Assembly: GCA_031277615.1 (NCBI GenBank)
Contig: JAITMC010000034.1
Span: 1 to 64,000 of the forward strand
From: Chryseobacterium sp.
GTDB taxonomy: Bacteria; Bacteroidota; Bacteroidia; Flavobacteriales; Weeksellaceae
DNA length: 64,000 nt
Direction of reading: 5' to 3'
Each line of letters starts with the position of its first letter. Positions within the stretch are counted from its first letter, which is position 1. Shown piece by piece: positions 35,128 through 44,249 of this stretch. The position numbers were made by a program, and so were the translations under genes. The notes beneath the pieces are model-generated. The model was not told where the DNA came from. It worked only from the letters and a program-made list of their open reading frames with translations, and searched no databases.

Positions 35128-35538
35128 TTAGCAATATTCGTCGTAAGCAGCCTGAAGGTTAGCCGCAATAGCTCCTGCAGGGTTTCCTTCAATGTGGTGT
35201 CTTTCCAGCATATGAACCAGTTCACCATCCTTGAAAAGAGCCACACATGGAGAGCTCGGAGGGAATGGAGCAAGGTGTTTTCTTGCTTCTACGACAGCTT
35301 CCGTATCAAATCCTGCAAAAACAGTCGTTAAATGATCCGGTTTTTTATCTCCTGTTAAAGAATATACCACACCTGGTCTTGCCGCTCCGGCAGCACATCC
35401 GCAAACAGAGTTGATCACCAAAAGAGTGGTTCCTGTTTGTTTCAGAGCTTCTTCTACCTGTGCAGGTGTTGTAAGATCTTCAAAGCCTTTATCTGTAAGT
35501 TCAGCCTTCATAGGCATTACTAAATCTGTTGGATACAT
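35128..35538 (-). CDS. Bacilliredoxin, BrxA/BrxB family
   Basis: The 136-residue thioredoxin-like protein carries the CGC redox motif (Cys46-Gly-Cys48 in NSVCGCAAGAARP) and a conserved PPSSPCVALFKDGELVHM segment, as in YphP/YqiW. In bacillithiol producers it removes bacillithiol from oxidised proteins; some Bacteroidota are thought to make bacillithiol. Own promoter and terminator. Confidence 0.93.
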   Translation of the reverse strand: MYPTDLVMPMKAELTDKGFEDLTTPAQVEEALKQTGTTLLVINSVCGCAAGAARPGVVYSLTGDKKPDHLTTVFAGFDTEAVVEARKHLAPFPPSSPCVALFKDGELVHMLERHHIEGNPAGAIAANLQAAYDEYC

Positions 35539-35560
35539 ATATTTTGTTTTTTTATCACTA

Positions 35561-35591
35561 CAAAGTTAAACAATTCTTTACGTTTGTTCAA
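35561..35591 (-). promoter_or_regulatory. Promoter of the bacilliredoxin gene
   Basis: On the minus strand TTG (35589-35591), a 20-base spacer and TAACTTTG (35561-35568), 22 bases before the ATG. It fits the Bacteroidota consensus well. Confidence 0.8.
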
Positions 35592-35859
35592 TACATAAAA
35601 ACTATCAATTGTTTAGTTATATAAAATTAATGAAATATTAATAATTCAATAATACTATAAAAAATATGAAGTAATAATAGGAATAATGAAAAATAAGTAT
35701 TAAATTTGAAATGATTCTGAAAAACAAAGACTATGAAAAAAACATTTACGGCTTTCCCTCAGGCGGTTCAATTATTCAATACTACGTAACAGGCAGTTAG
35801 GTAAATTTCTTTTCTTCAGTTTTGATGATAAACTGAAACAAATAATTTTTGAATATCCA
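35592..35859. other. AT-rich spacer without a supported gene
   Basis: It contains only an 18-codon frame at 35733 (MKKTFTAFPQAVQLFNTT) that looks like a decayed or chance ORF. Otherwise low-complexity A/T sequence. Confidence 0.45.
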
Positions 35860-35896
35860 AAAAACGAAGCCCGGAACGATTAAGTTCCGGGCTTCT
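35860..35896 (-). terminator. Terminator of the dcw-yqeY transcript
   Basis: A perfect 12-bp stem GAAGCCCGGAAC / GTTCCGGGCTTC, with a T run on the minus strand (AAAAAAC on the plus strand), lies about 57 bases after the yqeY stop. Confidence 0.9.
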
Positions 35897-35952
35897 TTAA
35901 TCAAATCGATATGCAAAGGTTGGATATCCTTATAAACTGGGTTGTTTACCCA

Positions 35953-36399
35953 TTAAGAAAGGAGTTTTTTAGCCATTTCGGAAATACTTTTTCCGTCTGA
36001 TTTTCCGGCTAATGCCTTTGAGGCCACTCCCATTACCTTTCCTAAATCTTTAATAGATTCAGCTCCGGTTTCTGAAATAATATTTTTAATTTCTGTCTCC
36101 AGTTCTTCAGCAGAAAGCTGTTTAGGGAGAAACTGTTCAATCACTTTCATTTGTGCATCTTCCACTTCTGCAAGGTCATTTCTTCCCTGTGCGGTAAACT
36201 GGTCGTAAGAGTCTTTACGCTGCTTTACCATTCTCTGAAGAATTGCAATTTCCTGTTCTGCCGTTACTTCAGCACCAACAGCTTCAGTTTTAAGCAGTAA
36301 TATCTGTGATTTTACAGCACGCAGAGAATCCAAAGCTACTTTGTCTTTGGCTCTCATTGCTGTTTTTATTGCTTCGTTTATTGTATTTTCTAAACTCAT
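35953..36399 (-). CDS. GatB/YqeY domain protein
   Basis: The 148-residue helical protein matches YqeY: MRAKDKVALDSLRAVKSQIL at the start, QRKDSYDQF in the middle and GKVMGVASKALAGKSDGKSI near the end, the domain shared with the tail of GatB. It may bind tRNA or assist tRNA-dependent amidation; function is unsettled. It is encoded last in the dcw direction, 87 bases after ftsZ. Confidence 0.92.
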   Translation of the reverse strand: MSLENTINEAIKTAMRAKDKVALDSLRAVKSQILLLKTEAVGAEVTAEQEIAILQRMVKQRKDSYDQFTAQGRNDLAEVEDAQMKVIEQFLPKQLSAEELETEIKNIISETGAESIKDLGKVMGVASKALAGKSDGKSISEMAKKLLS

Positions 36400-36409
36400 G
36401 TTTATATGC

Positions 36410-36486
36410 TTTTGGCTTCTGGCAGTTGGCAGTCAGCTTTTAAATGGCAATGAAAGCCATTAGCTGGCAGCCGGCTGCCATTAGCA
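36410..36486. repeat. GC-richer palindromic spacer repeat between ftsZ and yqeY
   Basis: It contains a 16-base perfect palindrome TGGCAGCCGGCTGCCA (36465-36480) and an inverted pair AATGGC / GCCATT (36433-36451) made of GCCATTAGC-like units. Similar units occur in the murD/ftsW junction at 45495-45530. This is probably a dispersed intergenic repeat rather than a gene. Confidence 0.6.
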
Positions 36487-38415
36487 TTAGTCTACGTCTT
36501 TATTTAAGAACCTGTTTTCTCTTACCTGCATAGATCCGTTGTTATCAGACAGGTAAGTGTTGATATTCTGGTCTGAAGCATTAGCTCCGTCGATGGAGAT
36601 GTTTTTTCTCTTAAATGCCGGAATCGATTCAAACTCACTGGTGCTGTCAAAGCTTTGGTAGCGTGAATTGAATTCTTTCAGCTTGTTTCTTCTTTCCAGA
36701 ACCCTGTCCTGATCCACGGCTTTATTCACAAATGTGAACTCAGAGTCTTCAGTTTTAGGAGCTTCTGTTTCTGTTTTGTGCTCAACAGCCGGTTTGATCT
36801 CCGCTTTCGGTTCTTCCTGTTTCGTTTGGAAGAAGGTTTCAGTTGGCTGAACCGGAGTTTCTGTGAGCGTATTTACAGGAGCATTGAATTCTGCTTTAGG
36901 CTGCCCGAAATCTGTTTTAGGCTCGTTGCTGCCTGAAGGCTGGTTCACAAAGAAGCTGAATTCTACCGGTTTATCTTCTGAAAAAGAGCTTCCTGCAGAT
37001 GAGGACGGGGAAGGAGTATCATCTTTCCTGGCATCAAAATCAAATTTAAACGATTCAATTTCTAAGTCATTAGGATCTTCTTCCTCGCCTTCATAGGAAA
37101 ACAGGCTGTAAGATTCTTGTTCTGCTTCATCATCGTTTCTCCATTCATGAGCAGAGTTGGTGTGGTTTTCCTCTTCTCTGTCGTAGAATTTTATTTCTGT
37201 TCTGGTTTCCTCTTCTTCAACGATTATTTTTTTTTCGGTAGTAGTTACCCCGAACTGTGGGGTATCATTATCCTCGTCGTCCAGTCTGAAAAGGTTTTTG
37301 CCTCCGAAATCACGGGGAGTTTCTGAGGTTATTTCTCTTTCTTCTCTGGTTTTGAAAGGAGAGGTTTTGGGAGTCTCAAAACTATCGTTAAGGCTGATTC
37401 TGATCTTTTCTGTAGGTCCTGCAAATTTTTTGTTATCATTGGAAAAACCTGTCGCAATAACAAGAACGCTTACTGCATCTCCCAGTTCTTCATCAGCACC
37501 CACCCCGAAGATGATATCTGCGGTATTTCCTGCTTCTTTCTGAATGTGGTCCATGATCACTCCGATTTCGTCCATGGTCACTTCTTCTGCACCGCTTCTG
37601 ATGAGAAGGAGTACATTTTTAGCTCCGGTGATCTTGTTGTCGTTCAACAATGGAGAATCCAATGCCTTTCTTACTGCTTCCTCAGCTTTATTTTCACCGG
37701 AGGCAATACCTGTAGACATCAGGGCTGTCCCTGAGTTCTGAAGTACAGATTTAGCATCTCTGAAGTCAATGTTTACATCAAAGTAACCTGTAATAACCTC
37801 TGCCATCCCTTTGGCTGCATTGGTTAATACTTCATCGGCTTTGGAGAACCCCTGCTTGAAGCCAAGATTTCCGAATTGCTGTCTCAGTTTATCGTTATTG
37901 ATAACAATAAGTGAATCAACGTTATTTCTTAATTTATCAAGTCCGTTTTCTGCCTGTTCCAATCTTCTTTTTCCTTCAAAACTGAAAGGAACGGTAACGA
38001 TCCCTACGGTAAGAATTCCCATGTCTTTTGCTACTTTAGCAATAACGGGAGCAGCCCCGGTACCGGTACCACCACCCATTCCGGCAGTGATGAACACCAT
38101 TTTGGTATTCTGGCCCATAGCGGCTTTGATGTCTTCAATGCTTTCAATCGCAGATTTTTCTCCTACTTCAGGATCTGCTCCGGCACCGAGACCTTCTGTA
38201 ATGGAGGTCCCCAACTGTACTTTGTTGGCTACCGGGTTATTATCTAAAGTCTGGGCATCTGTATTGCATATTACAAAATCTACCCCGTGGATTCCTTTCT
38301 CGTACATGTGCTTGAGCGCGTTGTTTCCACCGCCCCCAACACCGATTACTTTTATAATGGATGAATTTCCTTTTGGCAAATCAAATGAAAATCCTTGTGT
38401 GCCTATATTTTCCAT
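36487..38415 (-). CDS. ftsZ: Cell division protein FtsZ
   Basis: The GTPase domain (~1-330) carries IKVIGVGGGGNNAL, the tubulin signature GGGTGTGAAP (~residues 110-120), and a T7 loop with NVDIDFRDAKSVL. A ~260-residue acidic, Ser/Thr/Pro-rich linker (~335-590) precedes a short conserved tail (IPAFKRKNI). At 642 residues it is much longer than the ~390 of most bacteria because of the linker, as in other flavobacteria. It forms the Z ring and is the last dcw gene, 112 bases after ftsA. Confidence 0.97.
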   Translation of the reverse strand: MENIGTQGFSFDLPKGNSSIIKVIGVGGGGNNALKHMYEKGIHGVDFVICNTDAQTLDNNPVANKVQLGTSITEGLGAGADPEVGEKSAIESIEDIKAAMGQNTKMVFITAGMGGGTGTGAAPVIAKVAKDMGILTVGIVTVPFSFEGKRRLEQAENGLDKLRNNVDSLIVINNDKLRQQFGNLGFKQGFSKADEVLTNAAKGMAEVITGYFDVNIDFRDAKSVLQNSGTALMSTGIASGENKAEEAVRKALDSPLLNDNKITGAKNVLLLIRSGAEEVTMDEIGVIMDHIQKEAGNTADIIFGVGADEELGDAVSVLVIATGFSNDNKKFAGPTEKIRISLNDSFETPKTSPFKTREEREITSETPRDFGGKNLFRLDDEDNDTPQFGVTTTEKKIIVEEEETRTEIKFYDREEENHTNSAHEWRNDDEAEQESYSLFSYEGEEEDPNDLEIESFKFDFDARKDDTPSPSSSAGSSFSEDKPVEFSFFVNQPSGSNEPKTDFGQPKAEFNAPVNTLTETPVQPTETFFQTKQEEPKAEIKPAVEHKTETEAPKTEDSEFTFVNKAVDQDRVLERRNKLKEFNSRYQSFDSTSEFESIPAFKRKNISIDGANASDQNINTYLSDNNGSMQVRENRFLNKDVD

Positions 38416-38527
38416 AACTCTATTTTTAATAATTAATCACTGACTATTGATGGCTGATAAATCTTAGTTTAAGATAATAAATACTTTGCAATTTTAAACC
38501 CATTTACCGCAGATCTTTTGTCATTTA

Positions 38528-39907
38528 TTATTCTACTTCTTCAAAGAATTTTTTTACTTTTTCCATCAGCGACTGCCCGAAGGTCAGTTTTGCTCTTTTA
38601 CTCTCCTGCTGCTCGGTCAGCACCTGTTTTTCTTCTACGGGGGCTGCCTGCTGAACCGGTTGTGCTGTTTCCTGCTGTACTTCAGCTGTTTCTGCTTTCG
38701 GTTCTTCCACAACGATCTCGTCAACTTCGGCATTCTGCTTCTTGTCTCTGATCTTCAAACTCTCCATAAGTAAGCCGATAGAGGTAGCAAATTCCGGACC
38801 TTTCAGGTACTGGTTTTTATCGTTGGCAATATATTCATTGGCAAAACCGATTCTGCTGTCGAAACCGGTCGTGTAATTGGCCAGCTGTCTGAGATGCTTC
38901 AGGTTGGAACCACCTCCTGTAAGAACAATTCCTGCAATGAGTTTCTTTTTCTGTTCAAAAGCACCATAGGCTTTCAGTTCGGTATTCACCATTTCAAGAA
39001 TCTCTTCTACTCTGGCATTGATGATCTGTGCCAGGGTTTTAAGGGAGATTTCTTTATCGGGTCTGCCATGCAGCCCGGGAATCGTAACAAATGTACTGTC
39101 TTTCTCCAGTTCCGGAACTGCCGAACCGAATTTTACTTTCAGTTGCTCCGCATGTTTTTCGATAATGGAACAGCCTTCTTTGATGTCTTCCGTAATAATT
39201 CCTCCTCCGTAAGGAATTACACAGGTATGACGGATGATATTATCTTTAAAAATAGCTATATCTGTGGTACCGCCGCCGATATCTACGATCGCAACGCCGG
39301 CTTCTTTTTCTTCTTTGGTAAGTACGGCTTCTGAAGAGGCCAGAGGTTCCAGGGTAAGGGCTTCCATTTCCAGACCGGCTTCTCTTACGCATCTTGCGAT
39401 GTTTCTGATGCTGCCCATCTGCCCTACCACCACGTGGAAATTGGCTTCCAGACGTTTTCCGTGCATTCCTACAGGTTCCTGAATTTCGCCTTCAGAATCT
39501 ACTTTATATTCCTGTGGAAGAACGTGGATGATTTCTTCACCGGGCAGCATAACCAGTTTTTTCACCTGATCTTTCAATGCTTCGATGTCATCATCTGTAA
39601 TAAATTTATCCGGATGTTCACGCATAATATAATCGGAATGCTGCAATGAACGGATGTGTTTTCCTGCAATTCCTACGGTAACTTTGCGGATGGGAACTCC
39701 TGCGCTGGACTGTGCCTCAGATACGGCAGCCTTGATTGAATTAATGGTTTGTGAGATGTTGTTCACAATACCCTTATGAACTCCAAGACTTTTGGCCTTC
39801 CCTACACCGAGAACTTCTATTTTCCCGTGTGCATTCCTCCTTCCGACAATCGCGACAATCTTTGTTGTCCCGATGTCCAGACCTACTGAATACTCTTGAT
39901 TTTCCAT
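38528..39907 (-). CDS. ftsA: Cell division protein FtsA
   Basis: An actin-like ATPase: phosphate 1 GLDIGTTKIVAIVG, phosphate 2 VAIVDIGGGTTDIA and adenosine loop IVLTGGGSNLKHL, with a 1C/SHS2 domain between them. The C-terminus has a Gln/Pro/Val linker and an amphipathic membrane helix (LMEKVKKFFEEVE). FtsA tethers FtsZ to the inner membrane. 88 bases after ftsQ, in the dcw operon. Confidence 0.97.
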   Translation of the reverse strand: MENQEYSVGLDIGTTKIVAIVGRRNAHGKIEVLGVGKAKSLGVHKGIVNNISQTINSIKAAVSEAQSSAGVPIRKVTVGIAGKHIRSLQHSDYIMREHPDKFITDDDIEALKDQVKKLVMLPGEEIIHVLPQEYKVDSEGEIQEPVGMHGKRLEANFHVVVGQMGSIRNIARCVREAGLEMEALTLEPLASSEAVLTKEEKEAGVAIVDIGGGTTDIAIFKDNIIRHTCVIPYGGGIITEDIKEGCSIIEKHAEQLKVKFGSAVPELEKDSTFVTIPGLHGRPDKEISLKTLAQIINARVEEILEMVNTELKAYGAFEQKKKLIAGIVLTGGGSNLKHLRQLANYTTGFDSRIGFANEYIANDKNQYLKGPEFATSIGLLMESLKIRDKKQNAEVDEIVVEEPKAETAEVQQETAQPVQQAAPVEEKQVLTEQQESKRAKLTFGQSLMEKVKKFFEEVE

Positions 39908-39995
39908 TTGTTTATATCGATTTGATTTTTTTCTATTTTTTTCCCGATTGGATCGTATCCAATTTTGTGCTAAAATGTCTCTGTGAGACTAGATT

Positions 39996-40961
39996 TTATT
40001 CTACTTTTACTTTTGCTTTAGGCTTTGCTGCCACCGGCTTTTTCTCTGTTTTTTTAGTTTCCTTTGGTTGGGTTACCGTTTTGGGTTTTATGTTTTCCTT
40101 CTGCTTTCCTGAAGGAGGGGTTGTTTTCTTTTTTTCAGCAGGTTTGGCGGCTAGTTCGGGCTTCTTCGCTGCTGTAGGGATCGGTGCTTTTGCAAGCTCC
40201 TTGTTTCCTGCTTTCAGAATACTGTCGTTTTCTTTGAAATAAGGATTCAGGGTGGTAACAATCTGATTCTGATATTTTACAGAGACCATATTGTATTTCT
40301 GAGGATCCTGGTAGACCAGGTATTTTTCTACAAAAGCTTTAAATCCTTTAACTTTAAATTCAATATTATCCAGATCGCCTATTTCCACTTTATAATTTCC
40401 TTCACTGGTCAGAAGATTATAATCATCTTTGTATTTGGAGATTCCGATAAAGAATTTTTTGCTGAAATCATCTTTATCGATTTTTTCCACCAGTTCTGCC
40501 AGTTTCTGGTATTCATCGGGCTTTACATTTCCTGTAACCAGCATACATGGATGGGAATAGGTCTTTGAAATAGGAAATTCAATTCCTTTCTGATCCACAT
40601 AAAAGTCTTTTCCGTCCTTATTCAGTCTGAAAACCGGAACTCTCTGTTTGATATCGAGGTTCAGTTTTCCGTTCAGGTTTAAATACACATTGGCACTGTC
40701 TACTGCAGGAAGCGCGTTAATCTTTTTTTCCAGAGCAGGAATGTTGAGGTCACCGACTTTTCCGGAAGGGTTTTCTTTTCTGACAATGGCTCTGACATCT
40801 TTTTCATCAATGAAATACACCGGTGTCTTTTCATTCATTTTTACAGAAATCTTTTGATCCGTAATCGTCTGGCTGCTGAATCTCTTTAATGAGAAACTCA
40901 GCAGTAATCCTAGAATGATCACTGTGACCGCAATTTTTAGTATTCTGTATTTTTTTTTCAT
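39996..40961 (-). CDS. ftsQ: Cell division protein FtsQ/DivIB
   Basis: A single N-terminal membrane helix (ILKIAVTVIILGLLLSFSL) is followed by a periplasmic POTRA-like segment (VYFIDEKDVRAIV to VFRLNKDGKDFYVDQKGIEFP) and a beta domain. The last ~55 residues are Lys/Pro-rich and low in complexity (KPAEKKKTTPPSGKQKENI). Sequence conservation of the family is low; position between murC and ftsA supports the call. It bridges early and late divisome proteins. Confidence 0.9.
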   Translation of the reverse strand: MKKKYRILKIAVTVIILGLLLSFSLKRFSSQTITDQKISVKMNEKTPVYFIDEKDVRAIVRKENPSGKVGDLNIPALEKKINALPAVDSANVYLNLNGKLNLDIKQRVPVFRLNKDGKDFYVDQKGIEFPISKTYSHPCMLVTGNVKPDEYQKLAELVEKIDKDDFSKKFFIGISKYKDDYNLLTSEGNYKVEIGDLDNIEFKVKGFKAFVEKYLVYQDPQKYNMVSVKYQNQIVTTLNPYFKENDSILKAGNKELAKAPIPTAAKKPELAAKPAEKKKTTPPSGKQKENIKPKTVTQPKETKKTEKKPVAAKPKAKVKVE

Positions 40962-41010
40962 TTTTTTCTATAAACGGCTATTGCCGAAGGCTTTATTCTT
41001 TATTGTTTTT

Positions 41011-41060
41011 TTGCCGTTAGCAAAGATATTACACTCAGCGATGGCGAAATTTTATAATTT
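41011..41060. repeat. Repeat copy at the downstream edge of the GxxExxY gene
   Basis: The segment with ACACTCAGCGATGGC and TTTTATAAT resembles the segment TTCACTCAGCGACGGC ... TTTTATAAT at 41502-41532 on the other side of the gene, in the same orientation. It overlaps the last codons of the GxxExxY gene. Confidence 0.55.
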
Positions 41061-41429
41061 ATTGACAACTCTTTTTACTCCATTTTTAAATAAAACTGAA
41101 TGAAAGTTTAAAATCATACCCAGTTTCAAGTCTGTTATTCTTAAATAATTTAAAAGCTGGAAAAAATGATAATCATTAATTTCCTGAACTGCTTTTATCT
41201 CAATTATTACCTCGCTTTCAATTAATAAATCTACTCTGAACGCTTTAGGAACTATTAATTCTTCATATTCAACAGCAATATCCTTTTGGCTTTCTACATT
41301 TAATCCTCTTTTTTTCAGTTCATAGGCCATACATTCTTCATACACATTCTCATAAAGCCCAATTCCAAGCGTACGATGTATTTTTATTCCAGCGTCGAAA
41401 ACAATGGCTGAAATTTCATTTTCTATCAT
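41052..41429 (-). CDS. GxxExxY protein (PD-(D/E)XK-like)
   Basis: The 125-residue protein has the motif that names the family (GLYENVYEECMAYEL) and a nuclease-like core FRVDLLIESEVIIEIKAV, where Asp and the E-x-K triad match the PD-(D/E)XK fold. Function in the family is unknown. It sits between murC and ftsQ, where no such gene belongs in the standard dcw order, and is framed by related repeats, which suggests insertion. It shares the strand and probably the transcript of its neighbours. Confidence 0.88.
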   Translation of the reverse strand: MIENEISAIVFDAGIKIHRTLGIGLYENVYEECMAYELKKRGLNVESQKDIAVEYEELIVPKAFRVDLLIESEVIIEIKAVQEINDYHFFQLLNYLRITDLKLGMILNFHSVLFKNGVKRVVNKL

Positions 41430-41490
41430 ACATGTTGTGTTTTTTTATTTTTTAACGCTATGATCGCAAAGGATCTTAATTTTTTCCGTT

Positions 41491-41592
41491 CGCAAGGGCG
41501 TTTCACTCAGCGACGGCTGTAACTTTTATAATATCTCTTCTTACAGAAATCTCTGTTATTTTATTTTCATTGCTAAGTGAAACACCTTTGCG
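41491..41592. repeat. Imperfect palindromic repeat upstream of the GxxExxY gene
   Basis: Arm CGCAAGGGCGTTTCACTCAG (41491-41510) is mirrored by GCTAAGTGAAACACCTTTGC at 41572-41591. The same arm recurs on the opposite strand at 60976-60996 (CGCAATGGCGTTTCACTCAG when read on the minus strand). It is a dispersed palindromic element. Confidence 0.7.
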
Positions 41593-41640
41593 TATGAAAA
41601 ATATCTTATTTAAATTTTTTCAGCGTACACTGCGTTTAAT

Positions 41641-42999
41641 TTAATTTTTTGACAGCCATTCACAGATCGGATCGTACAGGGTATCGATATTTCCTGCGCC
41701 TACGGTGAGCAGAATGTCAAAATCTTTTTCTTTTATTTTTTCAAAAGCATCAGATAAAGCTGATCCTTCTTTTTTATCTAATGTCACTTTTTCCAGCAGC
41801 CAGTCTGAGGTAATTCCTTCAAAATTTTCCTGAAGCTCTCTTGCAGGATAGATATCGAGAAGGATCAGTTCATCTGAACTGCTGAGACTTTCGGCAAATC
41901 CGTCTGCAAAGTCTCTTGTTCTGCTGAACAGGTGGGGCTGGAATACGACCAGTAATTTTTTATCCGGATAAAACGTTCTTACTGAACTCATTACGGCATT
42001 GATTTCTGTAGGATGATGGGCATAATCATCGATATAAATTTTACCGCCTGGATAAATGTGTTTGGTATATCTTCTTTTAATTCCTTTGAAATTGGCAATT
42101 GCCTTTTTCAGTGTTTCAAAATCTGCGCCTAAATTGTGCAGAATAGCCAATGCTGCAGTGGCATTTTCCACATTGTGGATTCCCGGAATTTCCCAGACGA
42201 AGTCTTTTATGGTTTCATTCGGGGTATGGAAATCAAAGTAAATCTTATCATGATCCATACGCAGGTTATCTGAATAATAATCTGCTTTTTCATTGACTGC
42301 ATACGTCTGGTGCGCTCTTCCTATCTCCAGACCTTTTCTTACAAAAAGTTGTCTGTCTTGCGGGACGAGTGCTGCAAACTGTCTGAATCCTTCTTCAATA
42401 TGGCTTTTGTCTCCATAAATATCCAGATGGTCTGCATCGGTAGAGGTGATCACCGCCCAGTCCGGGGAAAGGTTTAGAAAACTTCTGTCATATTCATCTG
42501 CTTCCACTACAGAATACTGAGTTCCGTTATAGAGGAAATTTGACTTAAAGTTCTCAGAAATTCCCCCTAAAAAACAAGAGAACGGAAGATCTGCTTCTTT
42601 ACATAGATGAGAAACCAGTGTAGAGGTTGTCGTTTTACCATGCGTTCCGGCTACAGCGATACATTCCGTGTTTTCTGTGATCAATCCTAAAACTTTGGCA
42701 CGCTTTAACACTTCAAATTGGTTTTGATTGAAGTAATCCAGTATTCCCAATGTTTTGATTGCCGGGGTATAGATTACCAGCGTATTTTCTTTTTGAAGGG
42801 AAGTAATTCTTTCGTCAATAAGATCTTCAAAAACAATATCAATTCCTTCTTTCATCAGCTGCCGGGTCAGTTTGGTATCAGTCTTATCATATCCCAATAC
42901 TTTTTTGCCGGATGCGTTGAAATAACGCGCCAGGGCACTCATCCCGATCCCGCCGATTCCGACGAAGTAAAATTTCTGATATGTTTCTAAAATGTTCAT
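41641..42999 (-). CDS. murC: UDP-N-acetylmuramate--L-alanine ligase MurC
   Basis: Mur ligase layout: N-terminal FVGIGGIGMSALARYF, ATP loop VAGTHGKTTTSTLVSHL, central DADHLDIYGD, and C-terminal YIDDYAHHPTEI with LLVVFQPHLFSRTRDF. It adds L-Ala to UDP-MurNAc in the cytoplasm. 452 residues, normal. It lies between murG and the GxxExxY gene in the dcw operon. Confidence 0.96.
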   Translation of the reverse strand: MNILETYQKFYFVGIGGIGMSALARYFNASGKKVLGYDKTDTKLTRQLMKEGIDIVFEDLIDERITSLQKENTLVIYTPAIKTLGILDYFNQNQFEVLKRAKVLGLITENTECIAVAGTHGKTTTSTLVSHLCKEADLPFSCFLGGISENFKSNFLYNGTQYSVVEADEYDRSFLNLSPDWAVITSTDADHLDIYGDKSHIEEGFRQFAALVPQDRQLFVRKGLEIGRAHQTYAVNEKADYYSDNLRMDHDKIYFDFHTPNETIKDFVWEIPGIHNVENATAALAILHNLGADFETLKKAIANFKGIKRRYTKHIYPGGKIYIDDYAHHPTEINAVMSSVRTFYPDKKLLVVFQPHLFSRTRDFADGFAESLSSSDELILLDIYPARELQENFEGITSDWLLEKVTLDKKEGSALSDAFEKIKEKDFDILLTVGAGNIDTLYDPICEWLSKN

Positions 43000-43056
43000 T
43001 TCTTTTTATATTAATCTATGCTGTAAAAGGTATTGACTTTTTGTGCTTCTTTATTT

Positions 43057-44154
43057 TTACAGCTTCTTAATGATTTCATCTACAATCTGTTTTGCGGCAT
43101 CAGGCTTGGCAAAATATTCCAGATTTTCAGACATTTTTTTTCTTACACTCTCATTTTCACAGATCTCAGAAAGGGTATTCCAGAATTTTTCCTGCATTTC
43201 TGAGTCTTTTACCATTCTGGCTGCATTTTTTTCAACCAGATTCAGGGCATTTTTGGTCTGGTGATCTTCCGCTGCAAATGGGAAAGGCACCAGCAGCACT
43301 GGTTTTTGAGCTACTGCCAGCTCTGAAATGGCAATGGCTCCTGCTCTTGAAACAATAATATCTGCCGCTGAATAGGCTAACTCCATATCTTTAATGAATT
43401 CACGGATCTGAATGTTGCGGGTATCGATGTCTTTTGTTTCTTCAGTAATATCTTTATAATCAAGCTTTCCGGTTTGCCAGATGAGCTGATAATCTTTATT
43501 TATAATATCATTCAAATGCGATTTCCAGGCATTGTTTAAGGTTCTGGAGCCCAGAGATCCGCCTACGGAAAGAATGGTAAGTTTTTCTTTATTAAGACCC
43601 ATTTTTTCTTTGGCAAGGGCTGTCTCAGTCATTCCGGTAACGATATTCTCACGGATAGGATTGCCCAGGAATTTTATTTTTTCTGCCGGGAAGCCTTCTA
43701 CTTTCGGATACGCTGTAAATACGGCCTTTGCTTTTTTGCTCAGGATCTTGTTGGTTACTCCCGCATGGGCATTCTGTTCCTGAATGAAGATCGGAATTCC
43801 CATTTTACTGGCTTCATACAGAGCAGGTCCGCTTGCAAAACCGCCTGTTCCCACGGCAAAGTCGGGAGCAAAGTTTTTAATGATCTTTTTGGATCTGGAG
43901 AGACTTTTCAGAATTTTGAAAGGTAATCCCAGGTTGGATAAAAGGTTTCCTCTGTCTATTCCGGCGATGTCTATTCCTTCAATTTTATAACCGGCCTGGG
44001 GAACTTTTTCCATTTCCATTTTTCCGTTGGCCCCGATGAACAAAAATTCCGTATCAGGAAATCTTTTTCTGATTTCGTCTGCAATGGCGATTGCCGGGAA
44101 GATGTGTCCTCCTGTTCCGCCGCCGGATAATATGACTTTTAATTTTTTGTTCAT
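43057..44154 (-). CDS. murG: Lipid II synthase MurG (GlcNAc transferase)
   Basis: The N-terminal GGTGGHIFPAIAIADEI loop, the PQAGY segment and the C-terminal UDP-GlcNAc site (SRAGAIAISELAVAQKPVLLVPFP) are typical of MurG. It acts at the inner face of the membrane, converting lipid I to lipid II. 365 residues, normal length. 57 bases upstream of murC. Confidence 0.96.
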   Translation of the reverse strand: MNKKLKVILSGGGTGGHIFPAIAIADEIRKRFPDTEFLFIGANGKMEMEKVPQAGYKIEGIDIAGIDRGNLLSNLGLPFKILKSLSRSKKIIKNFAPDFAVGTGGFASGPALYEASKMGIPIFIQEQNAHAGVTNKILSKKAKAVFTAYPKVEGFPAEKIKFLGNPIRENIVTGMTETALAKEKMGLNKEKLTILSVGGSLGSRTLNNAWKSHLNDIINKDYQLIWQTGKLDYKDITEETKDIDTRNIQIREFIKDMELAYSAADIIVSRAGAIAISELAVAQKPVLLVPFPFAAEDHQTKNALNLVEKNAARMVKDSEMQEKFWNTLSEICENESVRKKMSENLEYFAKPDAAKQIVDEIIKKL

Positions 44155-44160
44155 TTCAAT

Positions 44161-44245
44161 GGGGCCCGGGCCCGGTTTTATTTTAATTTTTATTTTAATA
44201 TTGATAGGATTTGCATCCTATCCTTTGTTTAATCGTCCCTTCGGG
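44161..44245. repeat. Spacer repeat between ftsW and murG
   Basis: GGGCCCGGGCCCGG at 44162-44175 is unusually GC-rich for this genome. Bases 44204-44245 (ATAGGATTTGCATCCTAT, then TTTAATCGTCCCTTCGGG) recur with few changes at 49651-49691 between ftsI and murE. The first part is a small palindrome (ATAGGAT / ATCCTAT). Confidence 0.7.
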
Positions 44246-44249
44246 CCTT

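Noticed and set aside
35733-35789. 18-codon frame MKKTFTAFPQAVQLFNTT
   Set aside because: Too short, no neighbours in operon, no hydrophobic or other signature; likely chance or a remnant.
37811-38443. 210-codon ORF antisense to ftsZ
   Set aside because: Antisense to the FtsZ GTPase domain; Ser/Pro/Leu-rich shadow frame without family features.
39751-40242. 163-codon plus-strand ORF over ftsA/ftsQ
   Set aside because: Antisense to the Lys/Pro-rich FtsQ tail, giving a Phe-rich artefact.
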